A stretch of 64,000 nucleotides of DNA, taken from contig NZ_BJMK01000003.1 in NCBI RefSeq assembly GCF_006539125.1, positions 1-64,000 on the forward strand, read 5' to 3'. The notes under the pieces were generated by a model. The model ran no database searches, had not been told where the DNA came from, and saw only the letters and a program-made list of their open reading frames with translations. The translations under genes were made by a program, and so were the position numbers. The DNA comes from Gluconobacter sphaericus NBRC 12467. Its GTDB lineage: Bacteria; Pseudomonadota; Alphaproteobacteria; Acetobacterales; Acetobacteraceae. How positions within the stretch are numbered: the stretch's first letter is position 1; each line of letters starts with the position of its first letter. Positions 24,362 through 32,274 of the stretch are shown one piece after another.

Positions 24362-26669
24362 TCTCGTTCCGGGGGCCGCTTCGACCAGCATGAAGCATGA
24401 GAGCGCATTACTGCATGTGACGGGGCAGGCAGCATATATTGATGACTTGCCCGTGCCGCGCGGCACGTTGCATCTCGTGCCGGGGCTGAGCACGAAGGCT
24501 CATGCGCGGATCGTCTCGATGGATCTGGACGCCGTGCGCGCCGCGCCGGGTGTTGTGTGTGTGCTGACGGCGGATGATGTGTCGGGCGAGAACCAGATTA
24601 GCCCGGTGCATCGGGAAGACGAACCGCTTCTGGCGACGGATCATGTCCATTTCTGGGGGCAGACGATGTTCGCCGTGGTGGCGACGTCGCGTCAGGCGGC
24701 GCGTCAGGCCGTCCGGTTGGCGAAGATCGAGTATGAGGAAAAGCCTGCGATCCTGAACATCGCGCAGGCGCGGGAAAATGGCAGCCCGATGGTCTGGCGC
24801 TCCCTGACCATGCAGCGCGGGGATGTGGAACGCGGCCTGAAAGCCGCGCCGCGCCGCCTGTCGGGGCAGATCGAGATTGGCGGGCAGGAGCATTTCTATC
24901 TGGAAGGACAGGCCGCGCTTGCCCAGCCCGGAGAAGCCGGGGAAATGCGTGTCTGGTCATCCACGCAGCATCCGTCCGAGACGCAGCATCTGGTCGCTTC
25001 CGTGCTGGGGCGGCCGCATCATCTGGTCACGACGGAAGTCCGGCGGATGGGTGGCGCGTTCGGCGGCAAGGAGACGCAGGCCAATGCCTGGGCCTGTCTG
25101 GCCGCCGTCGCTGCTGACCGGACGGGACAGGCCGTCAAGGCGCGTCTGGACCGTGATGACGACATGATGGCGACCGGAAAGCGGCATGATTTTCTGATCG
25201 ACTATGATGTTGGCTTCACCGATGAGGGCGATATTTTGGCCGTGGACATGGTTCTGGCCGCGCGGTGTGGTTGGGCGGCGGATCTGTCCGGGCCGGTGAC
25301 GGATCGGGCGCTGTTTCACGCTGATAACGCCTATTTTTACCCCGATGTCCGGCTGAAATCCGAGCCGTTGCGGACCAATACCCAGTCCAATACGGCCTAT
25401 CGCGGGTTTGGCGGACCGCAGGGGATTGTGGCGGCGGAACGTGTGATCGAGGAAGTCGCGTTTGCGACCGGACTTGATCCCGTGGCGGTCCGACTGCGGA
25501 ATGTTTATGGAACCGGGACGCGCAATCTCACGCCATATCACATGACGGTTGAGGACTCGATTACGGCCGAGATCCTGACAAAGCTGGTTGAGCGCTGTGA
25601 TTATCAGGCGCGAAAAGCCGAGATCCGGGCGTTCAATCGTACCAGCCGCATCATCCGTCGCGGGATCGCGCTGACGCCGGTGAAGTTTGGGATTTCCTTT
25701 ACCGCCACGCATTACAATCAGGCCGGCGCGCTGGTGCATGTCTATACGGACGGCTCGGTTCAGGTGAACCACGGCGGGACGGAAATGGGGCAGGGGCTGC
25801 ACACCAAGATGGTGCAGATCGTCCTGCGCGAATTCGGCCTGACGGCGGATCGCGTTCGCATCACGGCGACGACGACCGGGAAGGTTCCGAACACGTCCGC
25901 TACGGCGGCGTCTTCAGGGGCGGATTTGAACGGCATGGCGGTGCTGGATGCGGTGCGCAAGATCAAGGACCGGATGATCACGTTCGCTGCTGAAAAATGG
26001 AGCGTTGCGGCCGAAGACATCCATTTCCGGTCAGATGGCGTGCATGTTGGTGCGGAGGTCATGACCTTCCAGCAACTCGCCTGGCAGGCCTATTTCGCGC
26101 GGGTGTCGCTTTCGTCGAACGGATTTTACAAGACGCCGAAGATTTCCTGGAACCCCGAGACCGGACGCGGGCGACCGTTTTTCTATTTCGCGTATGGCGC
26201 GGCTTGTGCGGAAGTCTCGGTTGATCTGCTGACGGGCGAGCACAGCATTGATCGTGTGGATATCCTGCATGATGCCGGGCAGTCCCTGAACCCGGACATT
26301 GATATCGGGCAGATTGAAGGCGGGTTCGTGCAGGGCGCGGGCTGGCTGACGACGGAGGAGTTAGTCTGGGATGGGGCCGGACGTCTGCGAACCCATGCGC
26401 CCAGTACCTACAAGATCCCGGCCTGTTCCGACCGGCCACGGATTTTTAATGTGGAGCTTCTGGAAAATGCGCCCAACCGGGAGGAGACGATCTTCCGTTC
26501 CAAGGCCGTCGGAGAGCCGCCTTTCGTGCATGGGGTTGCGGTTTTGCAAGCGATTTCGGACGCCATCGCCAGTCTGGACGACTACCGGACTTGTCCAAAA
26601 CTCAATGCACCGGCGACGCCCGAGCGGGTTCTGAAAAACCTGATGGCGCTGCGGGAAAAGGCTGGCTGA
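24354..26669 (+). CDS. xdhB: Xanthine dehydrogenase molybdopterin-binding large subunit
   Basis: A 771-residue molybdenum hydroxylase subunit. Motifs around the cofactor are MGGAFGGKE, the loop GGTEMGQGLHTKM and the C-terminal AVGEPPFVHG with the catalytic glutamate. It hydroxylates hypoxanthine to xanthine and urate. The ATG at 24354 gives the family N-terminus (KHESALLHVTGQAAYIDD). It is followed after 2 bases by xdhC, forming xdhABC. Confidence 0.95.
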   Translation: MSDLVPGAASTSMKHESALLHVTGQAAYIDDLPVPRGTLHLVPGLSTKAHARIVSMDLDAVRAAPGVVCVLTADDVSGENQISPVHREDEPLLATDHVHFWGQTMFAVVATSRQAARQAVRLAKIEYEEKPAILNIAQARENGSPMVWRSLTMQRGDVERGLKAAPRRLSGQIEIGGQEHFYLEGQAALAQPGEAGEMRVWSSTQHPSETQHLVASVLGRPHHLVTTEVRRMGGAFGGKETQANAWACLAAVAADRTGQAVKARLDRDDDMMATGKRHDFLIDYDVGFTDEGDILAVDMVLAARCGWAADLSGPVTDRALFHADNAYFYPDVRLKSEPLRTNTQSNTAYRGFGGPQGIVAAERVIEEVAFATGLDPVAVRLRNVYGTGTRNLTPYHMTVEDSITAEILTKLVERCDYQARKAEIRAFNRTSRIIRRGIALTPVKFGISFTATHYNQAGALVHVYTDGSVQVNHGGTEMGQGLHTKMVQIVLREFGLTADRVRITATTTGKVPNTSATAASSGADLNGMAVLDAVRKIKDRMITFAAEKWSVAAEDIHFRSDGVHVGAEVMTFQQLAWQAYFARVSLSSNGFYKTPKISWNPETGRGRPFFYFAYGAACAEVSVDLLTGEHSIDRVDILHDAGQSLNPDIDIGQIEGGFVQGAGWLTTEELVWDGAGRLRTHAPSTYKIPACSDRPRIFNVELLENAPNREETIFRSKAVGEPPFVHGVAVLQAISDAIASLDDYRTCPKLNAPATPERVLKNLMALREKAG

Positions 26670-26671
26670 CC

Positions 26672-27544
26672 ATGCTTGCCGATGTTCTGCGCTGGCGGGC
26701 GGAAGGGCAGGAGATGGTGCGCCTGACCGTCATTCGCGCGAAAGGCTCGACACCTCGCGAGGAGGGCGCGTTCATGCTCCTGACCCGCACCGAACAAAGC
26801 GGTACGATCGGCGGCGGTCGGCTGGAATGGGACTGCATGGCGGAGGCGCGCGCGCTTCTCGTGTCGGGCGGAGAGGCAGTCGAGCGTCATATTCCTCTGG
26901 GTCCCGCCATTAATCAGTGCTGCGGTGGGGCTGTTACCATCCGCATGGAACGGGTGAGTGATCCTGACGCTCTTGAGGATGAACTGCGCGCTGACCGGGA
27001 AAAACTGCCGCAACTGCTGCTGTTTGGGGCTGGGCATGTGGGCTGTGCGCTCGCCCGGGCTTTGGCCCTTCTGCCGCTTCGGCTGGTGTGGGTCGATGCG
27101 CGGGAGGAGGAGTTCGGGATTGTGCCACCGGGTGTGGAGGTACTCGTGACAGAGCAATGGGAATCTCTGGTGCAGGAGGCTCCTGCCGGATCGGGCGTTC
27201 TGGTGCTGACGCAAAGCCACACGCTGGATGCGCTCATCACGGGGGCGGCGTTGGAGCGGGGCGACTTGCGCTATGTCGGGATGATCGGGTCGCGGACCAA
27301 GCGCAAACGGTTCGAGAGCGCCTTCCGGCAGGTCGACATTCCGCCAGAGCGGATTGACCGTCTGGTCTGTCCGATCGGGGATTTCGGGGTGCGTGACAAG
27401 CGGCCCGAAGTCATCGCGACCTTCGTGACGGCGGAAATCGCGGCCCGGATGCTGTGCCAGACAGAATTGTGCAGGGATGCCAGTGTTTCGAAGACTGATA
27501 TTTCAGATATTGATCATGTTACATTCGCCACAATCTTGTCATAA
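26672..27544 (+). CDS. xdhC: Xanthine dehydrogenase accessory protein XdhC
   Basis: A 290-residue cytoplasmic maturation factor of the XdhC/CoxI family. The N-terminal domain has IRAKGSTPREEGAFML and GTIGGGRLEW, with the Cys pair in INQCCGGAV; the C-terminal Rossmann domain begins LLFGAGHVGCALARAL and ends GSRTKRKRF. XdhC binds molybdenum cofactor, protects it and inserts it (after sulfuration) into the large subunit. The ATG at 26672 follows the xdhB stop by 2 bases, so it is translated from the same message. Confidence 0.93.
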   Translation: MLADVLRWRAEGQEMVRLTVIRAKGSTPREEGAFMLLTRTEQSGTIGGGRLEWDCMAEARALLVSGGEAVERHIPLGPAINQCCGGAVTIRMERVSDPDALEDELRADREKLPQLLLFGAGHVGCALARALALLPLRLVWVDAREEEFGIVPPGVEVLVTEQWESLVQEAPAGSGVLVLTQSHTLDALITGAALERGDLRYVGMIGSRTKRKRFESAFRQVDIPPERIDRLVCPIGDFGVRDKRPEVIATFVTAEIAARMLCQTELCRDASVSKTDISDIDHVTFATILS

Positions 27545-27649
27545 ATTCTGACCCTGTAAGGGCGGAGTTCCTTCACTTTTCGAGATTCACAAAAAGTTGA
27601 TGTAACGGTGGGTGCGTCGGTGTCGCTCCTTCTGTTTATCCTGCCCCGC

Positions 27650-29197
27650 ATGAGCATGCAGCACTGGACGCAGCGGACTTCTGAAGTCCCGACTTTCTCT
27701 CCAGCCACAGTGAGTGGTCGAAGAAAAAAATCCCGGATTTCCCGCCTCTGTCAGGCCGGCCTCGCGCTGGGCGCGCTGGCAGGGACGTTAGGCATCGCAC
27801 AAGCCGGGCCAACGGTCAGCACTGCGCGGACGCCGGCGCTTCAGCCTGCGAGCCTGCCAGCGGCCGATGCAGCTTTTGTCGATGATCTTGAAAAACGCAC
27901 GTTCAACTGGTTTTGGGAAACCGCCAATCCGAAGAACGGCCTTGTACCGGACCGTGCGCCACTGCCCAATGGTGCAGCGAGCATTGCCAGCGTCGGATTT
28001 GGCCTGACGGCTTACGGGATTGGTGTGGAGCGGCATTACATCACCCGTCAGCAGGCCGTAGACCGGACCCTGACGACGCTGCGCTTTCTGGCAAGTCTGC
28101 CGCAGAACGATCACGTCTCTGGGGCTGCAGGCTATAAGGGTTTCTTCTATCATTTCCTTGATCCAAATACCGGTTTGCGTGTTGCAGACTGGTCTGAGCT
28201 GTCGAGTGTTGATACGGCGCTGCTGATGGGGGGCGTGCTGTTCTCGCAGTCCTATTTCGATCGCGACACGCCGCAGGAAAAGGAAATCCGCGACATTGCG
28301 GATCATCTGTATCGCCGGATCGACTGGACGTGGATGAAGGCGCATGGCCCCTGGCTCAGCATGGGTTGGATGCCGCCGCATACGTTCCTGCCCAGCGACT
28401 GGAAGGGTTATAACGAGGGTCTGATCATCTATCTTCAGGCGCTTGGTTCACCGACGCATCCCCTCCCGGCTGATACCTGGAAGGCGTGGACTGCGACCTA
28501 TGAAAACCAGTGGGGCGATTTCGAAGGCCACAAGCTGCTGAATTTCGCGCCGATGTTCGGGCATCAGTACAGCGAATCCTGGATTGATTTCCGGGGTGTG
28601 CAGGATGCGTGGGATCGGGCCCATAACGTCGATTATTTCCAGAATGGCCGTGAAGCTGCTTATGCCCAGCGGGCCTATGCGCAGGCCAATCCGGGCGATT
28701 GGAAGGATTACGGCCCCAATATCTGGGGGCTAACGGCCTGCGACGGTCCGGGCGATGCGCAGCAGGTCTATGATGGCAAGAAGCGTCATTATCTGGCCTA
28801 TAGCGCGCGTGGCGCGGGGCGGGATTACATCCTCGATGACGGAACGATTGCGCCGACGGCCGTGGGCGGGTCCATCGCCTTCGCGCCGGAAATTGCCCTG
28901 CCGGCGCTCAAGGAAATGCGTGCTCGTTACGGAGACCGGATTTATAACAAATACGGCTTCCTCGACGCCTTCAATCCGTCCTTCGCGGACCAGAAAAGCT
29001 ACTGGGTCGATGGGCAGCAGTTGGGGATTGATCAGGGCCCTATCCTGCTGATGCTGGAAAACTGGCGCAGCGGCCTCGTGTGGAACACGATGAAGAAGAA
29101 CGTCTATCTGCGGGCCGGATTGGAGCGTGCTGGGTTTGAGGGGGGATGGATGCGGACCAAGACGGCGACGTTCAAGCCGGTTGGTCAGTCTCTCTGA
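27650..29197 (+). CDS. Secreted glucoamylase-family (GH144-like) glycoside hydrolase
   Basis: A protein of about 515 residues with a Tat-free, basic N-terminus (GRRKKSRISRLCQAG) leading to a signal-like helix ending TLGIAQA. The mature part contains the pattern DDLEKRTFNWFWETANPKNG, DWSELSSVDTALLMGG, the acid-rich YNEGLIIYLQALGSP and YWVDGQQLGIDQGPILLM, all typical of the glucoamylase-like (alpha/alpha)6 family that includes bacterial beta-1,2-glucanases (GH144). It probably acts in the periplasm on glucans. ATGs at 27650 and 27656 are both possible; a GTG at 27608 would add 14 residues. Confidence 0.85.
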   Translation: MSMQHWTQRTSEVPTFSPATVSGRRKKSRISRLCQAGLALGALAGTLGIAQAGPTVSTARTPALQPASLPAADAAFVDDLEKRTFNWFWETANPKNGLVPDRAPLPNGAASIASVGFGLTAYGIGVERHYITRQQAVDRTLTTLRFLASLPQNDHVSGAAGYKGFFYHFLDPNTGLRVADWSELSSVDTALLMGGVLFSQSYFDRDTPQEKEIRDIADHLYRRIDWTWMKAHGPWLSMGWMPPHTFLPSDWKGYNEGLIIYLQALGSPTHPLPADTWKAWTATYENQWGDFEGHKLLNFAPMFGHQYSESWIDFRGVQDAWDRAHNVDYFQNGREAAYAQRAYAQANPGDWKDYGPNIWGLTACDGPGDAQQVYDGKKRHYLAYSARGAGRDYILDDGTIAPTAVGGSIAFAPEIALPALKEMRARYGDRIYNKYGFLDAFNPSFADQKSYWVDGQQLGIDQGPILLMLENWRSGLVWNTMKKNVYLRAGLERAGFEGGWMRTKTATFKPVGQSL

Positions 29198-29317
29198 GCC
29201 TTTTTGCTGTGCGTCCGGGCTGCCTGCGGTTGCGGTCGTCTTTATGAACCGGAGTTGCATCGGAAGCGTTTCTCATCGATCACTGATGTCAGAGCATTTT
29301 TGTGAAAGGAGAGCATC

Positions 29318-29503
29318 ATGCGTCTCATTCTTGCCCTGCTTCTGCCCTGGTTGCAGTTCTTCACCATCGGTCGTCCGTTTGCTGGTCTGCTGTGCCTGTT
29401 TCTTCAGATCACGGTGATTGGCTGGATCCCGGCGGCCATCTGGTCGGTCTATGCGCTGAGCCAGTACAACACCGATCGCAAGATCGCTGCCGGTCGCGGC
29501 TAA
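29318..29503 (+). CDS. YqaE/Pmp3-like small membrane protein
   Basis: A 61-residue peptide with two hydrophobic segments: LILALLLPWLQFFTIGRP and GLLCLFLQITVIGWIPAAIW. The LALLLP start and GWIPAAIW end match the YqaE/Pmp3 (UPF0057) family, short stress-related membrane peptides. A good terminator follows. It has a clear ribosome-binding site (gaaaggag) upstream. Confidence 0.75.
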   Translation: MRLILALLLPWLQFFTIGRPFAGLLCLFLQITVIGWIPAAIWSVYALSQYNTDRKIAAGRG

Positions 29504-29516
29504 AGCTCCGGGCGTG

Positions 29517-29554
29517 AAAAAGCCCCCGCTCCTGACTGGAGCGGGGGCTTTTTT
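29517..29554. terminator. Bidirectional rho-independent terminator
   Basis: A 16-bp perfect stem (29517-29532 with 29538-29553, loop of 5) with A-run and T-run ends serves both the YqaE-like gene and the convergent sugar porter gene. Confidence 0.9.
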
Positions 29555-29584
29555 GTGTCCTAAGGGCCTTATTGAAGGGCGAAC

Positions 29585-31003
29585 TCAGCGGCCGATATTG
29601 CGCAGGATGACGCCCTGATTGAGCTTCGTCTCGATGGATTCCAGGGATACGCCCTTGGTCTCCGGAATAAAGAGCAGCACCATGAAAATGAAGAACGCAT
29701 TCAGCCCGGCATAGAGCCAGAAGGTGTGTGAGGCTCCAAGCGTTGTGAGTAGGCCGAGGAATGTGGCACCCACCACCATGTTCGTGACCCAGTTGGTCAC
29801 GGTCGAGCAGGTGATGCCGAAATCACGCCCCTGAAGCGGCATGACTTCGGAGCACAGCACCCAGACCAGCGGACCAGCCGAGAAGGCGAAGCCTGCGATG
29901 AAGCACAGCAAGACCGAGATCGCGAGGTAATGCGACAGGTCCGTATTGCCCGCGGCGCCTGACATGATGGTCGCCAGAACCGCGAGGCCGGCTGACATGA
30001 TGGCAAATCCCGTGATCAGCATTGGACGACGGCCCCAGCTGTCCGCAAAGGCAATGGCGATGAACGTGGCGAGCCAGTTGATCACGCCGACGATGGCCGT
30101 ACCCCACATCTGGCCACTTGCCCCGAAGCCGACTTCCTGAAAGATGCGTGGTGCGTAGTACATGACCACGTTGATGCCGGTGAGCTGCTGCATGACCTGA
30201 AGCACGATGCCGAGGAGGACAGCGCGACGGAAATTGCGGTTTTCAAGGAACATCGCCAGACCGCGCTGACGGTCATGGATCTGCCCTTGGATATCGCGGA
30301 TTTCCTGATGCGCGTGTTCGGGGTCGTGGCGCAGTTCCTTCATGACGGATAGGGCTTCCTCATGACGGCCGCGCAGCATCAGCCAGCGCGGGCTATCGGG
30401 CAGGAAGAATGAACCGATCAGGAAACACGTGCCGGGAAAGGCCATGATCCCTAGCATCCAGCGCCACGAGCCGCTGTACGACAGGATGGCGTTGGACACG
30501 AAGGCCAGCAGAATGCCCAGCGTGATCATCAACTGGTACATTGACACCAGACTGCCGCGCCGCGAAATGTCCGAGACTTCGGAAATGTAGAGCGGAGCTA
30601 CGAAGCTTCCGATACCGATCGCCAAACCCAGCATCGTGCGCCCGATGATCAGTTCCGCAACCGAGGATGCCAGCGCGCAGACGAGGCCGCCTGCCACGAA
30701 CAGTAACGCGCTGAAAATCAGGGAGCGGCGGCGTCCGAACGCATAGGACATGCGGCCTGCGCCTACGGCTCCCACGGCCGCGCCGAACATCATGGATGAT
30801 ACGATCCAGGACTGCTCGAATTCGGAAGCATGGAACTCGTCACGGATAAAGCCGAGTGCGCCGGAAATGACGCCTACATCCAGTCCGAACATCAGGCCTG
30901 CAATCGCAGCCAGCGCAACAGCGAACATCATGCGCCCGACCATGGGCGTCTTGGCTACGGCAGCAGAAGGGGCGGGGGAGGGGTTGAGCACTGTGTCGCT
31001 CAT
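29585..31003 (-). CDS. MFS sugar porter (GalP/XylE-like sugar:H+ symporter)
   Basis: A 472-residue inner-membrane transporter of the sugar porter family. Signatures are GLMFGLDVGVISGAL in helix 1, AFGRRRSLIF in the 2-3 loop, PDSPRWLMLRGR after helix 6, QQLTGINVVMYYAP in helix 7 and PETKGVSLE at the C-terminus. It probably imports hexoses, pentoses or polyols with protons. The ATG at 31003 gives a short N-terminus (MSDTVLNPSPAP) before helix 1; the longer frame to 31171 adds 56 residues not typical of the family. Divergent from the LysR gene across a 322-base region. Confidence 0.9.
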   Translation of the reverse strand: MSDTVLNPSPAPSAAVAKTPMVGRMMFAVALAAIAGLMFGLDVGVISGALGFIRDEFHASEFEQSWIVSSMMFGAAVGAVGAGRMSYAFGRRRSLIFSALLFVAGGLVCALASSVAELIIGRTMLGLAIGIGSFVAPLYISEVSDISRRGSLVSMYQLMITLGILLAFVSNAILSYSGSWRWMLGIMAFPGTCFLIGSFFLPDSPRWLMLRGRHEEALSVMKELRHDPEHAHQEIRDIQGQIHDRQRGLAMFLENRNFRRAVLLGIVLQVMQQLTGINVVMYYAPRIFQEVGFGASGQMWGTAIVGVINWLATFIAIAFADSWGRRPMLITGFAIMSAGLAVLATIMSGAAGNTDLSHYLAISVLLCFIAGFAFSAGPLVWVLCSEVMPLQGRDFGITCSTVTNWVTNMVVGATFLGLLTTLGASHTFWLYAGLNAFFIFMVLLFIPETKGVSLESIETKLNQGVILRNIGR

Positions 31004-31325
31004 GACGGGGAAAACTCCGGCGACCCGCAGGGCAGACCTGTCAGGGGAAAGGCAGAAAAACCGGACAGAACAGCCTGTGCCGGGGATCGAGGGGAAGGCT
31101 CTTCTGTGACAGGCACGATGATTCGCCATCTTGAGCCCTAAAGCATAACACATAATTGGGAAAATATTCAAAAATATATGTGATAATCGGCTGGATTTTC
31201 TACCCTGATGTAATCAGGTCATAGAGGAGGAGGCGGGGATGCGTTTCCGGGCGGTCTGACGGATTGCCACGGACAGATCAGGGCGACAGACTTCCTGTCC
31301 TTTCCGTGTCTATGGACAAGCCCTC
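31004..31325. other. Divergent promoter region between sugar porter and LysR regulator
   Basis: This 322-base space holds no gene. Its centre (31140-31200) is AT-rich. CCTGAT-gta-ATCAGG at 31204-31218 is a perfect 6-bp inverted repeat with a 3-base spacer, the size of a LysR-type half-palindrome operator, and lies 108 bases before the LysR start. Confidence 0.5.
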
Positions 31326-32231
31326 GTGTTCCTGCGTCAGCTGACTTATCTCATCGCTCTTGACCACTACCGACATTTTTCCCGGGCGGCGGAGCACTGC
31401 AATGTGTCGCAGCCCGCCCTGTCAATGGCGATCCGTCAGCTCGAGCATGAACTTGGTGTACCCATCGTTCGGCGCAACCGGCGTGTTCTGGGGCTGACCC
31501 CGGAAGGCGAGCGTGTGCTGGCCTGGGCGCGGCAGAGTGTGGCGGCACTGGATGGTCTGCGTCAGGAAGCCGATTTCGCGCATGAAGTCGCAGGTGGCAC
31601 GCTTTCGATCGGCACTATCCCGCCCGCCATTCAGATCATGCCCCTGCTGATGGAAAGCCTCAGGGCCGCCGTGCCGGCGCTCCATATCGAGCTGACCGTG
31701 TCTGCTAACACTGACATCCTGCGTGACTTGATCGAACAGCGCCTTCAGATGGGGCTGATTTATCTGGATCAGGTTCCAGCTGACGGCAGTTTTGAGACGC
31801 ACCAGCTTTATTCGGAGCAGTATGTCTTCGTGGCTGGGTCGCGGATGGAACTGCCATCGCGCAAAATGTTCAGTTGGGCGGATGCGGCTGAACATCCGCT
31901 TGGCCTTCTGGGGCATTCCATGCGGACGCGGCAGATCGTGGATGAGTGTTTTACCAAAGCTGAGGTAGAACCCAATGTTCTGCTGGAGACCAATGCGCTC
32001 GAACTATTGTATGTGGAGCTGCTGGCCGGGCGTCTGGCGACGATCCTGCCGGTTGCGGCCCTGCCGGAACAGCGCGATCCTGCTAACCCACTTCAGATCC
32101 GTAGGCTTGCGTCATGCCCTTCGCCCGGTGTCGGTCTGGTACGGCTGAAACAGGCCGTGCAGACGGCCCTGATGTCCCGAAGCTGGGAAATCGCCACGCA
32201 GCTCGTTCTGGAGGATGCGCTGACAGTCTGA
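31326..32231 (+). CDS. LysR-family transcriptional regulator
   Basis: A 301-residue regulator with a GTG start. The winged helix-turn-helix is at residues about 5-60 (HFSRAAEHCNVSQPALSMAI, then QLEHELGVPIVRRNRR). The effector-binding domain follows (TLSIGTIPPAIQIMPLLM). It lacks the paired redox cysteines that mark OxyR. It is followed after 43 bases by a FUSC exporter gene, the same pairing as AaeR with AaeB, which suggests control of organic-acid efflux, and it is divergent from the sugar porter gene, which it may also regulate. Confidence 0.88.
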   Translation: MFLRQLTYLIALDHYRHFSRAAEHCNVSQPALSMAIRQLEHELGVPIVRRNRRVLGLTPEGERVLAWARQSVAALDGLRQEADFAHEVAGGTLSIGTIPPAIQIMPLLMESLRAAVPALHIELTVSANTDILRDLIEQRLQMGLIYLDQVPADGSFETHQLYSEQYVFVAGSRMELPSRKMFSWADAAEHPLGLLGHSMRTRQIVDECFTKAEVEPNVLLETNALELLYVELLAGRLATILPVAALPEQRDPANPLQIRRLASCPSPGVGLVRLKQAVQTALMSRSWEIATQLVLEDALTV

Positions 32232-32274
32232 CGTCAATCATAAGCATGATTTATGATGCAATCATGACAATGTC

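Noticed and set aside
22793-24493. Open frame of 566 codons opposite xdhA
   Set aside because: Antisense to a gene with complete Fe-S and FAD motifs; the mirrored protein has no recognisable fold.
31326-32231. OxyR
   Set aside because: LysR family member but without the two redox cysteines in the expected effector-domain context.
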